From positions 2,301,001 to 2,365,000 of the forward strand of contig CP016093.1 in assembly GCA_001664005.1 (NCBI GenBank): a stretch of 64,000 bases of DNA, given 5' to 3'. Below, in pieces: positions 17,769-27,744 of the stretch; position 1 is the stretch's first letter, and every line of letters begins with the position of its first letter. Both the position numbers and the translations under genes were made by a program. The stretch is from Rhizobiales bacterium NRL2 (GTDB lineage: Bacteria > Pseudomonadota > Alphaproteobacteria > Minwuiales > Minwuiaceae). Under the pieces are notes generated by a model that saw nothing but the letters and a program-made list of their open reading frames with translations, was not told where the DNA came from and did not search any database.

Positions 17769-18991
17769 GTGCGGGGGGTCCAGCCGATGTGCACCGCTTC
17801 GGCGGTGCGGGTGATCAGTTCGTCGCGCCAGACCGGTTCCTCGGCAATTCGGAAATCGCCGAAGCGCCGCAGCAGGCCCTCGAACGCCGCGCGGCCCTCC
17901 AGCCGGGCGAGCGGGGCGCCGAGGCAGAGGTGGATGCCGTGGCCGAAGCTGAGATGGCGGTTGCGCTGCCGCGCCGGGTCGAATTCGCCCGGGTGTCCGA
18001 AGCGGGCGGGGTCATGGTTCGCGGCGAACAGCGAGACGAAGACGCGGTCGCCGGCCTTGATGGCCGCTCCGCCCACCGTCTCGTCCTGCTTGGCCATGCG
18101 CACCAGCGCCTGGACCGGACCTTCATAGCGCAGGAATTCCTCGATCGCGTCGGGGATCAGCGACGGGTCGGCGGCGAGCCGCTCGGCCTGCGCCGGATTG
18201 CGGGCCAGGGCCATGGTGCCGTTGGCGATCAGATTCGCAGTCGTCTCGTAGCCCGCCCAGACGCAGAGCAGGATGGAATGCACGATCTCCTCGTTGGTGA
18301 GGCGGTCGCCGTCCTCCTCGTAGCGGATCAGGTGGGTCGTCAGGTCGGGGCGGGGGTCGGCGCGGCGCTCTGCCACCAGATTGTCGAGATAGGTGACGAA
18401 GTCGAGCACCGCCTGCTGGGCGAGGCGGTGGCGGTCCGGCGTCTGCCGGCCGCCGAGCACGAACTTGCCCAGCGCATCGGCCCAGCGGCGCAGTTCCGGG
18501 ATGTCCGCTTCCGGCACGCCGAACAGGTCGCCGATCACCATGGCCGGCAGCGGATTGGCGAAGGCCGCCTTCAATTCCGCGCCCCTGGACCCTTCCAGCG
18601 GTGTCAGCAACTGGTCGACCCGCTCGTGCACCTTCGGCTCCAGGGCGTCCATGTCACGGGGCATGAAGCCGGTGCGCATCGCCCGGCGCAGCCGGGTGTG
18701 GCCCGGTGGGTCCATGAAGACGATCCAGTCGCTCAGCACCTTGGCCAGCGTCTCCAGCCGCGCCCGGGCCTCGCCGTCGGCACGCTCGATGACGGGCCCG
18801 AACTTCTCGACCGAGAAGTGCGGGCTCGACAGGATCTGCCGGACGTCCTCGAAGCGGGTGGCGAACCAGCCCTTGAGCGAGGGATTCCAGTGCAGGGGCT
18901 GTTCCTCGCGCAGGCGGTCGAGCACCGGCTGCGGCGCGGCAATGATTTCCGGATCGGCGAAGTCCACCGGCTCTGGCGCTGTGATTGTCAT
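17765..18991 (-). CDS. Cytochrome P450
   Basis: A 408-residue soluble bacterial class I P450. The heme loop is FGHGIHLCLGAPLARLEG with the proximal Cys at residue 356. The I-helix oxygen-activation motif is WAGYETTAN, and the K-helix ExxR is EEFLR. No ferredoxin or reductase gene lies nearby, so redox partners are elsewhere. The ATG at 18991 is preceded by GAGGAAG. It is the first gene of a tight three-gene transcript with a thiolase and a DUF35 protein, consistent with hydroxylation followed by CoA-thioester breakdown of a lipid, terpenoid or steroid. CYP family and substrate undetermined. Confidence 0.93.
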   Translation of the reverse strand: MTITAPEPVDFADPEIIAAPQPVLDRLREEQPLHWNPSLKGWFATRFEDVRQILSSPHFSVEKFGPVIERADGEARARLETLAKVLSDWIVFMDPPGHTRLRRAMRTGFMPRDMDALEPKVHERVDQLLTPLEGSRGAELKAAFANPLPAMVIGDLFGVPEADIPELRRWADALGKFVLGGRQTPDRHRLAQQAVLDFVTYLDNLVAERRADPRPDLTTHLIRYEEDGDRLTNEEIVHSILLCVWAGYETTANLIANGTMALARNPAQAERLAADPSLIPDAIEEFLRYEGPVQALVRMAKQDETVGGAAIKAGDRVFVSLFAANHDPARFGHPGEFDPARQRNRHLSFGHGIHLCLGAPLARLEGRAAFEGLLRRFGDFRIAEEPVWRDELITRTAEAVHIGWTPRT

Positions 18992-19027
18992 GGTCGCGCT
19001 TCCTCCCCGCATCCATCATGCGATATG

Positions 19028-19041
19028 GTACGCAGGCGTAC
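19028..19041. promoter_or_regulatory. Palindromic operator candidate between P450 and thiolase genes
   Basis: GTACGC-AG-GCGTAC is a perfect 14-bp inverted repeat in the 68-bp gap between divergent starts at 18991 and 19060. Its size and position suit a TetR-family repressor controlling both arms. No regulator gene is adjacent. Confidence 0.55.
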
Positions 19042-19059
19042 AAGTTTGGGGAGGCCGCA

Positions 19060-20304
19060 ATGACCGAGGTCTATGTCGTCGGGATCGGAATGACGCCGTT
19101 CGGGCGTTTTCTCGAGATATCTGTGAAACAGCTCACGCGGGAGGCGGTGGACGAGGCGCTCGCCGACGGCGGTCTGGGTGTGGACGACGTGGAGGCGGCC
19201 TGGTTCTCCAACACCACCCAGGGCGTGCTCGAGGGCCAGTATCTCGTCCCCGGCGAGATCGCGCTGCGTGAGATGGGCTTCCAGGGCATTCCGATGGCGA
19301 ATGTCGAGAACGCCTGCGCCAGCGCGTCGACGGCCTTCAACGCCGCCTATACCGCGATCAGGGCCGGCACGTGCGGCATCGCCCTCGCGGTCGGCGCGGA
19401 CAAGATGTACCACGAGGACAAGGCGCGCAGCTTCGAGATCTTCGACGGTGCCATCGACGTGCACGACCGCGCCGCGACCTTCGAACGGCTGAATGCGCTG
19501 GGAGCGGGCGTCGAGACGCCGCCCGACGCGGTGCTGCCGAACTCGCAGCGCAGTCCGTTCATGGACGTCTACGCCAGCTGGGCGAAGTTCCACATGAAGA
19601 CCTTCGGGACGACGCAGTCGCAGCTCGCTCATGTCGCGGCGAAGAACCATTTCCATTCGACGCTGAACCCGAAATCGCAGTACCGCAACGACATCTCGGT
19701 CGAGGAGGTGATGGCCGCGCGAATCGTCTCCTGGCCGCTGACCCTGCCCATGTGTTCGCCGATCTCCGACGGCGCGGCGGCGGCGATCCTGGTTTCCGGC
19801 GACCTGCTCGACCGTTTCGAGAAGTCCCGTGCGGTGCGGGTCGCTGCCTCGGTGATGGGTACCGGCGTCGACCGGGAGCCCGACGACTACCGCCGCCATA
19901 TCACCCATCTCGCCGCGAAGAGGGCCTATGACATGGCGGGCTTCGGCCCGGATGCCATCGACGTCGCGGAAGTACACGACGCCACGGCAATGGGCGAACT
20001 GCAGCAGGTTGAAAACCTCGGGCTCTGCGAGTTCGGCGACGGCGGCCGCGCGGCGGAAGCCGGGGAGACCCGCCTGGGCGGGCGGGTGCCGGTCAACCCC
20101 TCGGGCGGCCTCGAATCCAAGGGCCATCCCATCGGCGCCACGGGCCTGGGTCAGATCTATGAACTCGTCGGTCAGCTCCGCGGCGAGGCCGAGGGCCGCC
20201 AGGTCGAGGGCGCACGCCATGCCATTGCCGAGAACGGCGGGGGCGTCTACCGCTTCGAGGAAGCGACCTGTGCCATCACCGTGCTGGCAGGGCCGGGCGC
20301 GTAG
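19060..20304 (+). CDS. Thiolase-family protein (acetyl-CoA acetyltransferase/Ltp-like)
   Basis: A 414-residue thiolase superfamily member. The nucleophile Cys86 lies in NVENACASASTAFNAAY. Later motifs are ISDGAAAAILVS, EVHDATAMGELQ and NPSGGLESKGHPIGATGLGQ with the catalytic His. The ATG at 19060 follows GGGGAGG and excludes a non-homologous upstream extension. It is transcribed away from the P450 operon and probably shares its control through the palindrome. Likely acts on CoA thioesters of a branched or cyclic lipid; the direction of reaction is uncertain. Confidence 0.88.
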   Translation: MTEVYVVGIGMTPFGRFLEISVKQLTREAVDEALADGGLGVDDVEAAWFSNTTQGVLEGQYLVPGEIALREMGFQGIPMANVENACASASTAFNAAYTAIRAGTCGIALAVGADKMYHEDKARSFEIFDGAIDVHDRAATFERLNALGAGVETPPDAVLPNSQRSPFMDVYASWAKFHMKTFGTTQSQLAHVAAKNHFHSTLNPKSQYRNDISVEEVMAARIVSWPLTLPMCSPISDGAAAAILVSGDLLDRFEKSRAVRVAASVMGTGVDREPDDYRRHITHLAAKRAYDMAGFGPDAIDVAEVHDATAMGELQQVENLGLCEFGDGGRAAEAGETRLGGRVPVNPSGGLESKGHPIGATGLGQIYELVGQLRGEAEGRQVEGARHAIAENGGGVYRFEEATCAITVLAGPGA

Positions 20305-20336
20305 CGCGTTCAGCCGTTCACTTCAACGCCTTGGCG

Positions 20337-20401
20337 TCCTGGGGCTTGACCCCAGGACCCAGTCCTTCTGTCTGACTGGGCCCCTGGATCAAGTCCAGGG
20401 G
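20337..20401. repeat. Cluster of three palindromes (REP-like element)
   Basis: Three successive inverted repeats fill the gap between convergent genes: TCCTGGGG/CCCCAGGA (20337-20357), CCCAGTC/GACTGGG (20358-20380) and CCCCTGGA/TCCAGGGG (20381-20401). This resembles the intergenic REP-like repeats common in alphaproteobacterial chromosomes and could act as a bidirectional terminator. Confidence 0.65.
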
Positions 20402-20435
20402 CGGCAAATGACAGCGAATGATATCACCGGCGAAA

Positions 20436-21929
<1,494 letters not shown>

Positions 21930-21940
21930 CGCAGGCGGCC

Positions 21941-23113
21941 TCAGGCGCTCTTCTCGAACAGCTCGCGGCCGATGAGCATGCGCCGGATCTCCGACGTGCC
22001 GGCGCCGATCTCGTAGAGCTTGGCGTCGCGAAGGTAGCGGCCGGTCGGATAGTCGTTGATATAGCCATTGCCGCCCAGCGCCTGGATCGCCTCCAGCGCC
22101 ATCCAGGTCGCCTTTTCGGCGGCGTAGAGGATGCAGCCGGCGGCGTCGTAGCGGGTCACCTCGCCGCGGTCGCAGGCTTGGGCCACCGCATAGACGTAGG
22201 CGCGGGAGGCGTTCATCGTCGTGTACATGTCGGCGATCTTGCCCTGCATGAGCTGGAATTCGCCGATCGCCTGGCCGAACTGCTTGCGTTCGTGAACATA
22301 GGGGATCACGGCGTCCATGCAGGCCTGCATGATGCCCAGCGGCCCGGCGGCGAGCACCGCGCGCTCGTAGTCCAGGCCCGACATCAGGACGCGCGCGCCC
22401 TGGTTCAGCCCGCCCAGGATGTTGTCCTCCGGCACCTCGCAGTCCTCGAAGACCAGTTCGCCCGTGTCGGAGCCGCGCATGCCGAGCTTGTCCAGCTTCT
22501 GCGCCGTGGAGAAACCCTTGAAGCCCTTCTCGATGATGAAGGCGGTGATGCCGCGCGGGCCCTTGTCCGGTTCGGTCTTGCCGTAGACCACCAGCGTGTC
22601 GGCGTCGGGGCCGTTGGTGATCCAGAACTTGTTGCCATTGAGGACGAAGCGGTCGCCCTTCTTCTCGGCGCGGAGCTTCATGCCGACGACGTCGGACCCG
22701 GCGCCGGGCTCCGACATGGCCAGCGCCCCCAGATGCTCGCCGGAGACGAGTTTCGGCAGGTATTTCCGGCGCTGTTCTTCGGTGCCGTTCAGGCGGATCT
22801 GGTTGACGCAGAGATTGGAGTGCGCGCCATAACTGAGGCCGACGGAGCCGGAGGCGCGGCTGATTTCCTCCATCGCGACGACGTGCTCCAGATAGCCGAG
22901 GCCGGAGCCGCCATATTCCTCCTCGACCGTCATGCCGAGCAGGCCGAGTTCGCCCATCTCCGGCCAGAGGTCCCGCGGGAACTGGTTGGTGCGGTCGATC
23001 TCCTCGGCGCGCGGGGCCACGCGGTCGCCGGCGAAGCTGGCGACGGTGTCGCGGATCATGTCCGCGGTCTCGCCGAGATAGAAATTGAGAGTCGGGTACT
23101 GGTTCGGGATCAT
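21941..23113 (-). CDS. ivd: Isovaleryl-CoA dehydrogenase
   Basis: A 390-residue acyl-CoA dehydrogenase of leucine catabolism, oxidising isovaleryl-CoA to 3-methylcrotonyl-CoA and passing electrons to ETF. The putative catalytic Glu250 lies in [20 protein letters not shown], the position characteristic of isovaleryl-CoA dehydrogenases rather than the C-terminal Glu of short- and medium-chain enzymes. FAD and substrate motifs include [13 protein letters not shown] and [20 protein letters not shown]. No methylcrotonyl-CoA carboxylase genes are in the window. AGGAAG precedes the start. Confidence 0.92.
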   Translation of the reverse strand: MIPNQYPTLNFYLGETADMIRDTVASFAGDRVAPRAEEIDRTNQFPRDLWPEMGELGLLGMTVEEEYGGSGLGYLEHVVAMEEISRASGSVGLSYGAHSNLCVNQIRLNGTEEQRRKYLPKLVSGEHLGALAMSEPGAGSDVVGMKLRAEKKGDRFVLNGNKFWITNGPDADTLVVYGKTEPDKGPRGITAFIIEKGFKGFSTAQKLDKLGMRGSDTGELVFEDCEVPEDNILGGLNQGARVLMSGLDYERAVLAAGPLGIMQACMDAVIPYVHERKQFGQAIGEFQLMQGKIADMYTTMNASRAYVYAVAQACDRGEVTRYDAAGCILYAAEKATWMALEAIQALGGNGYINDYPTGRYLRDAKLYEIGAGTSEIRRMLIGRELFEKSA

Positions 23114-23142
23114 GGTTCTGCTTCCTGCCCGTACAATTGGAT

Positions 23143-23161
23143 TTCGCTCACCAATAGCGAA
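23143..23161. other. Short inverted repeat upstream of ivd
   Basis: TTCGCT (23143-23148) and AGCGAA (23156-23161) form a 6-bp stem with a 7-nt loop in the 70-bp gap between the ABC membrane-domain gene and ivd. It has no U-run, so an operator or weak attenuating hairpin is more likely than a terminator. Confidence 0.3.
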
Positions 23162-23183
23162 GCGGGCCGGGCCGCGCCAGCGG

Positions 23184-24122
23184 CTACATCCAGCGCGCGA
23201 TCATGCGGTGCTGGACCGTGGCCTGCGCGGCGACGCGGTAGTAGTTCAGAAGCTCCCTGAGCGGATTGCCCATGCGCTCGAAGCCGGTGATGAAGGCGAC
23301 GATGACGCCGACGCTGGTCTCGTCGCGGATCACCATGATGCCGCCGAAGATCAGCACGCCGAGCGGGGCGAGGCCGTTCATCAGGTTGATCAGGCCTTTC
23401 ATGGCGAACTTCACCAGGAAGGTCTTCATGCGGTTGTCGTAGAGCCGGTCGATCTTCGCCTCGGCGCCGGCGTCGCGCGCGTCCTCGCCGATGACGTCGC
23501 TGAGGTCGCGCATGGTCTCGAGACGGCGCTCGATCAGGCGGTTGATGCGGCGCTGGGCGACAGGCACCAGCAGCGCCTGCGGCACCAGCAGGACCGCGCC
23601 GAGCAGGGCGACCAGCGGCTCGACCACTAGCATGTAGCCGAGGATCGCGACCAGCATGCCCAGATTGGCGACCGGCTGCGACAGGCCCTCGCCGACGAAG
23701 CTGCCGAGCTTGTCCATCTCGGCGCTGATGATGGAGACGGCGCGGCCGGACTCGTGATTGTCCTCGTCGGGTTTCTCACGATAGAGCCGCAGCAGATGGC
23801 CGCGGCCATAGCGGATGGCGCTCTCGCTGATCCAGCCCTGGTACATGCGGAGCGCGAACTTCAGCAATCCCGACAGCACGACCACGGCGAGGAAGAGACC
23901 GCCAAGAAACAGCAGGTGCTCCAGGTCCGCCTTGTCCAGCGCCTGGTTGACGATGCGCCGCTGCAGTTCCAGCGGCGCCATGCTCAGGGCCGCGACGGTC
24001 AGAGCCAGAAGGCAGAGCCAGATCTGGTGGTGACCGCTCATCCGCCAGACGAACTGCAGCAGGTTGTCGACGGGGCGGTCGTCGCCGGTCTGGGGAATGT
24101 CCCTGGGGCGCGGCTTCACCAT
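23184..24122 (-). CDS. Stand-alone ABC-exporter transmembrane domain protein
   Basis: A 312-residue membrane protein matching the type I ABC exporter membrane domain: several hydrophobic spans ([57 protein letters not shown]) and the typical intracellular-loop helix [20 protein letters not shown]. It stops after the last membrane helix; no Walker A, signature or Walker B motif follows, and no ATPase relic is present in the 70 bp before ivd. Its start overlaps the end of cofD by 7 nt, so it is translated with the F420 genes. Either an ATPase is supplied in trans or it has a non-transport role. Confidence 0.8.
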   Translation of the reverse strand: MVKPRPRDIPQTGDDRPVDNLLQFVWRMSGHHQIWLCLLALTVAALSMAPLELQRRIVNQALDKADLEHLLFLGGLFLAVVVLSGLLKFALRMYQGWISESAIRYGRGHLLRLYREKPDEDNHESGRAVSIISAEMDKLGSFVGEGLSQPVANLGMLVAILGYMLVVEPLVALLGAVLLVPQALLVPVAQRRINRLIERRLETMRDLSDVIGEDARDAGAEAKIDRLYDNRMKTFLVKFAMKGLINLMNGLAPLGVLIFGGIMVIRDETSVGVIVAFITGFERMGNPLRELLNYYRVAAQATVQHRMIARWM

Positions 24123-25054
24123 GGCTGCTGGCCAAGGACATGGCGCGCCAGCGCGACCCGGTCCTCCAGCGTGCGCATGACCGTGTTGGTGACCGAGACG
24201 TGGGGAACGAGTTCCGCCAGTCCGGCAGCCTGATCCGCGTCGGCCGCGTCGATCACGAGAACGGACGCCAGAGCGCTGTAATGCGCCGCGACGCCGGCCA
24301 CCGAGGATTCCCGACCGAGTTCGGCCATCATCTTCGCCGTCGGCCCCTTGATCGCCTTGCCGCCGACGATGGGGGAGATCACCGCGACCGGGACCGAAGC
24401 TTCGCGCAACGCCGCGTCCATGCCGGCGAGCTTCAGGATCGGGTCGATCGAGATATAGGGGTTGGATGGCCCGATCACGATCTGGTCGGCGTCCCGGATG
24501 GCATCGAGAACAGCCTGCGAAGGCGCAACCATATGCCCGCCGTGCAGCGTGAAGCCTGTGACGGCGGGTTCCGCGCGCAACCGAACGAAATAGTCCTGGA
24601 AGGCGAGGGGGCCGTCGGCGGTCTCGACGATTGTCGGCGCCGGCTCGTCGGTCATGGGCAGGATCGGATGTTCGACACCCAGAGCCTGCGCCAGAGCTGC
24701 GGTGATTTCGGTCAGACTATGCCCCTCGGCCGCACGCCGGCGGCGTTCGGCATGCATGGCAAGGTCTCGGTCGCCCAGAAAGAACCAGTCGGGCCCGCCA
24801 AGCTGGCGCAGGGTTTCCATGAAGGCGGAGGTCTCGTCGCGCCGTCCCCAGCCGAGAGCGGGATTGGCGAGACCGGAAAGCGTGTAGACCAGCGTGTCGA
24901 TGTCCGGACAGACGGGGAAGCCCAGATGCTCGAAATCGTCGCCGGTGTTGGCGACGATGGTCAGCCGTTCGGGCGGCAGCAGGTGCGAGAGGCCCAGGGC
25001 GAGCTTGGCCCCGCCGACGCCACCCGACAGATAGACCATTCTCGGCCCGCTCAT
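24116..25054 (-). CDS. cofD: 2-phospho-L-lactate transferase-type CofD (F420 biosynthesis)
   Basis: A 312-residue transferase that moves a phospholactyl-type group (phosphoenolpyruvate-derived in bacteria) onto deazaflavin Fo to make F420-0 or dehydro-F420-0. The N-terminus has YLSGGVGGAKLALGL, then IVANTGDDFEHLGFPVCPDI and DTLVYTLSGLANPALGWGR, the CofD signature. VIGPSNPYISIDPIL and ISPIVGGKAIKGPTAKMMAE are the other conserved blocks. Overlaps cofE by 4 nt and the ABC membrane-domain gene by 7 nt. CofC and the Fo synthase are not in this window. Confidence 0.95.
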   Translation of the reverse strand: MSGPRMVYLSGGVGGAKLALGLSHLLPPERLTIVANTGDDFEHLGFPVCPDIDTLVYTLSGLANPALGWGRRDETSAFMETLRQLGGPDWFFLGDRDLAMHAERRRRAAEGHSLTEITAALAQALGVEHPILPMTDEPAPTIVETADGPLAFQDYFVRLRAEPAVTGFTLHGGHMVAPSQAVLDAIRDADQIVIGPSNPYISIDPILKLAGMDAALREASVPVAVISPIVGGKAIKGPTAKMMAELGRESSVAGVAAHYSALASVLVIDAADADQAAGLAELVPHVSVTNTVMRTLEDRVALARHVLGQQPW

Positions 25055-25803
25055 CGGAACAGGTCCATATCCCGGTCGCGGACCAGGTCGGCGGCGCGGC
25101 CCTCGCCCAGCATGTCGCCCGCGCCACGGACGATCGCGGCCGGCACACCCTCGGCGGCCTGGCCCATGACGATGGAGGCCGCGGCGGCGAGTTCGTCGGC
25201 GATGGCGAGTTCGCTCGCCTGCATCGTCCGGCCGTCGCGGTCGGTCTGTCCGCGCAGGTCGGCGACCGTCTTCACGCCGGCGCAGCCGATGGCGATGCCG
25301 ACCGAGCCGGCGCGCCAGGCGCGGCCCGGACTGTCGTTGATGACGACGCCGATCCGGGCGCCGGCGCGTCGGCGGATTGCCTCGGCGCTCGCGTCCGGGT
25401 CGCGGGGCAGCAGCAGGACGAACTCGGAACCGTCCCGCTGGGGGACGTTGGATGCGTCGATACCGGCATTGGCGAGCACATGGCCCAGCCTGTGGCGCAC
25501 GATCAGGACGCCGGGCCGGTGGCGCAGGATCTCCGTGCTTTCGGACAGGATGACCTCGACCTGCCTCGGATCCTTGTCGCAGTGGCGTGCGATGCGGATC
25601 GCCCGTTCGCCCGGCGAGACAGCGCGCAGGTCGACGAAGCGGTTCTCGGCCTTCGAGACGATCTTCTGCGCGATGACGAGGACATCGCCGTCGGCGAACC
25701 CGCCAGCCGCGCCGGCGGCCTCACGCAGCAGTGCAGGCAGGTCGTCGCCCGCCCGGACCTCCGGCAGCCCGGACAGACCGATGACCTCGAGGCGCTGCGG
25801 CAT
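25051..25803 (-). CDS. cofE: Coenzyme F420-0:L-glutamate ligase
   Basis: A 250-residue GTP-dependent ligase adding glutamates to F420-0. It matches the single-domain archaeal-style CofE, without the C-terminal nitroreductase-like domain found in mycobacterial FbiB. Key segments are DVLVIAQKIVSKAENRFVDL, the metal/GTP site region VVINDSPGRAWRAGSVGIAI and GCAGVKTVADLRGQTDRDGR. Lies 6 bp after npdG and overlaps cofD by 4 nt. Confidence 0.94.
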   Translation of the reverse strand: MPQRLEVIGLSGLPEVRAGDDLPALLREAAGAAGGFADGDVLVIAQKIVSKAENRFVDLRAVSPGERAIRIARHCDKDPRQVEVILSESTEILRHRPGVLIVRHRLGHVLANAGIDASNVPQRDGSEFVLLLPRDPDASAEAIRRRAGARIGVVINDSPGRAWRAGSVGIAIGCAGVKTVADLRGQTDRDGRTMQASELAIADELAAAASIVMGQAAEGVPAAIVRGAGDMLGEGRAADLVRDRDMDLFR

Positions 25804-25809
25804 GGCCGG

Positions 25810-26484
25810 TCAGTCGGCCTCGGGAATATTGGTGATGCGGATGCCGGCGCCCGTGCTCTTGTAGCGCTTGTTCATGAAGATGAGCACCGACGTCAGGGCT
25901 TCGGCGACCGCGGCGTTGTCGATGGGGCCGACGTGCCAGCCCTTCATCCCGCAGGCCTCGACCAGTTCGACCACCTGCTCGCGCGCCGCAACCGCGTTGC
26001 CGGCCACCAGGACGTCGCAATCGGGGTCGTGTTCGAAATCGGCGAGGTGGTCGGCGGCCACGTTCTGGAAGGCGGAAACCACCTGCACTTCGGGGCCAAG
26101 GATTTCCTGCGCCAGCTTGCCGGCGGAACCCTCGGGCGGCATCTGCACGCGGCTCACCTTCGGCGGCACCAGCGGTACGGTCACGTCGACGAAGATCTTG
26201 CCCTGCACGGCGTCGCGCACGGCTTCGAGCGTCGGGCGATGATTGCTGAAGGGGACCGTCATCACGACGATCTCGCCGGCGGCGGCCGCCGCGCTGTTCT
26301 CCATCCCGGAAGCCTCCGCGCCGGGAATGCGCTCGCGGATCCCGTCGGCCGCGGCCACGGCCTTTTCCGCCGTGCGCGAGCCGATGATCACCGGATAGCC
26401 CGCGCGCGCCCAGCGCAGCGCCAGTCCCGATCCCAGGTCGCCGGAGCCGCCGATGACCGCAATGCCTGGTTTCCTGTCCGCCAT
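25810..26484 (-). CDS. npdG: NADPH-dependent F420 reductase
   Basis: A 224-residue Rossmann-fold enzyme transferring hydride between NADPH and F420. The dinucleotide motif is IAVIGGSGDLGSGLALRW, followed by VIIGSRTAEKA. VVSAFQNVAADHLADFEHDP and MNKRYKSTGAGIRITNIPEA are typical of the Fno/NpdG family. It joins cofactor synthesis with cofactor reduction in one operon, so reduced F420 would be available to F420-dependent oxidoreductases encoded elsewhere. Starts 2 nt after the upstream stop. Confidence 0.92.
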   Translation of the reverse strand: MADRKPGIAVIGGSGDLGSGLALRWARAGYPVIIGSRTAEKAVAAADGIRERIPGAEASGMENSAAAAAGEIVVMTVPFSNHRPTLEAVRDAVQGKIFVDVTVPLVPPKVSRVQMPPEGSAGKLAQEILGPEVQVVSAFQNVAADHLADFEHDPDCDVLVAGNAVAAREQVVELVEACGMKGWHVGPIDNAAVAEALTSVLIFMNKRYKSTGAGIRITNIPEAD

Positions 26485-26486
26485 GT

Positions 26487-27611
26487 TCAGTCCTTCTCCC
26501 CCTTGTTCTCGATCCGGTCCGGCCAGTCACTGTCGTCGACCGTGAGTACCCGCCGGATCTCGTCGGTCATGAATCCGATCGCCATGGGCCGCCGCACGCC
26601 GGGCAGTGCCGCCACGTCGTAGAGTTCCTGGACCACGCCCTCGATGCGCAGCCAGTGCACCACGTCGCCACTCTTCAGGTCGATGACATAGAGCGCGCAG
26701 CGGGCTTCGGCATCCGCGCCCTTCAGTTTCTCGTCCAGGGCGAGGCCGGTGAAGGCCTGGTTCTCGCGCGGAAGGCTCAGGCCGACCACGGCGAAGTCGC
26801 CGACGATCGTCGCGCCGCGCAGGAAGCCGGGACAGAACGTCACCGGTTCGAAGCGGCCGGACTTCGGGTCGATATACCCGAACTCGCCGGTTCCCGCATT
26901 GGACAGCCAGAGCCGGTCATCATGCCAGCGCGGGCTGTGCGGCATCGACAGGCCGTCCGCGACGATCTCGCCGCTGTCGACGTCGACGACCACGCCGCCA
27001 TCCGTGCGGCGGTCGCGCCAGCCGTCGGCGACATCGGAGCGGCTGACCGCCGTGACATAGCGGGGCCGGCCATCGCGCATCGCCAGGCCGTTGAGATGGC
27101 AACGGTCCTCCGCCGCCAGCTTGCTGAGAAAGGGGGGCTTCCAGAGGGGCTTGAAGGAATGGCTTTCGCTGAGTGTCGCCAGACAGCCGAAAAGCGTTGC
27201 GGCGAAGACCAGGCGCCCGTCGCGGTCGACCGCCATGTCATGGACGTCGATATCGCCGGTAGTGTAGCCGACCTGGGGCACGAACAGCCGGTCATGGCCG
27301 CGATAGGTCTCGCCGGCGGGGAGCACGTTCTCCATCCGCCAGATCTGGTAGAGCGAACTCATCCAGATCGTCTGGCTGTCCGTCCAGAGCCCCATACAGC
27401 GGTTGAAGGTGCGTTCGAAGATCGACAGCCGCCCGTCCGCGTTGAGGCCGATCAGAAACAGCTTTCCCGCCTGATAGGTCGTGAACGCCAGACTGACGCC
27501 CTGTTCGGCGAGCCAGTTGGGGAACTGTCTGGACGGCGTCAGGCGGAGCTTCTCCGCCTCGCTTCCGGCCGGGGCGTCGGCCGCCGGCTCCGTCTCCTGC
27601 TTTTCCGTCAT
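26487..27611 (-). CDS. TIGR03032-like conserved protein (probable beta-propeller)
   Basis: A 374-residue protein that I match to the TIGR03032 (DUF4915-containing) family. Recognised segments are SRQFPNWLAEQGVSLAFTTY, QAGKLFLIGLNADGRLSIFE, HLNGLAMRDGRPRYVTAVS and GVVVDVDSGEIVADGLSMPH. The repeated strand-rich pattern suggests a beta-propeller. No signal peptide is seen. The ATG at 27611 removes an upstream non-conserved stretch. It is the first gene of the F420 operon, 2 nt before npdG. No biochemical function is known to me; a link with F420 is inferred only from context. Confidence 0.75.
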   Translation of the reverse strand: MTEKQETEPAADAPAGSEAEKLRLTPSRQFPNWLAEQGVSLAFTTYQAGKLFLIGLNADGRLSIFERTFNRCMGLWTDSQTIWMSSLYQIWRMENVLPAGETYRGHDRLFVPQVGYTTGDIDVHDMAVDRDGRLVFAATLFGCLATLSESHSFKPLWKPPFLSKLAAEDRCHLNGLAMRDGRPRYVTAVSRSDVADGWRDRRTDGGVVVDVDSGEIVADGLSMPHSPRWHDDRLWLSNAGTGEFGYIDPKSGRFEPVTFCPGFLRGATIVGDFAVVGLSLPRENQAFTGLALDEKLKGADAEARCALYVIDLKSGDVVHWLRIEGVVQELYDVAALPGVRRPMAIGFMTDEIRRVLTVDDSDWPDRIENKGEKD

Positions 27612-27641
27612 GGGGGTTCCGCATCCGCCGAAGGACGCGAC

Positions 27642-27671
27642 GCTGTAGCATGGGCCGGGCAGGCTCGACAA
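27642..27671 (-). promoter_or_regulatory. Possible promoter of the F420 operon
   Basis: On the minus strand TTGTCG (27671-27666) and TACAGC (27647-27642) are 18 bp apart, downstream of the small-RNA terminator and about 30 bp before the ATG at 27611. Both hexamers are weak matches. Confidence 0.35.
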
Positions 27672-27707
27672 TCGGGACCGCCGAGCGGGCTTCCGGGCGG
27701 GCCCGCG

Positions 27708-27744
27708 AAAAAAGCCCCGGGCCGGAGAACCGGACCGGGGCTTT
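27708..27744 (-). terminator. Intrinsic terminator on the minus strand
   Basis: AAAGCCCCGG (27744-27735) pairs with CCGGGGCTTT (27720-27711), with an inner CCGG/CCGG extension, and six T residues follow on the minus strand (27713-27708). It faces leftward, but no protein gene lies immediately upstream on that strand. Confidence 0.85.

Noticed and set aside
27708-27744. The hairpin as a terminator for the Crp/Fnr gene
   Set aside because: The T-run is on the minus strand and the Crp/Fnr gene runs rightward from 28114, so orientation and position do not fit.
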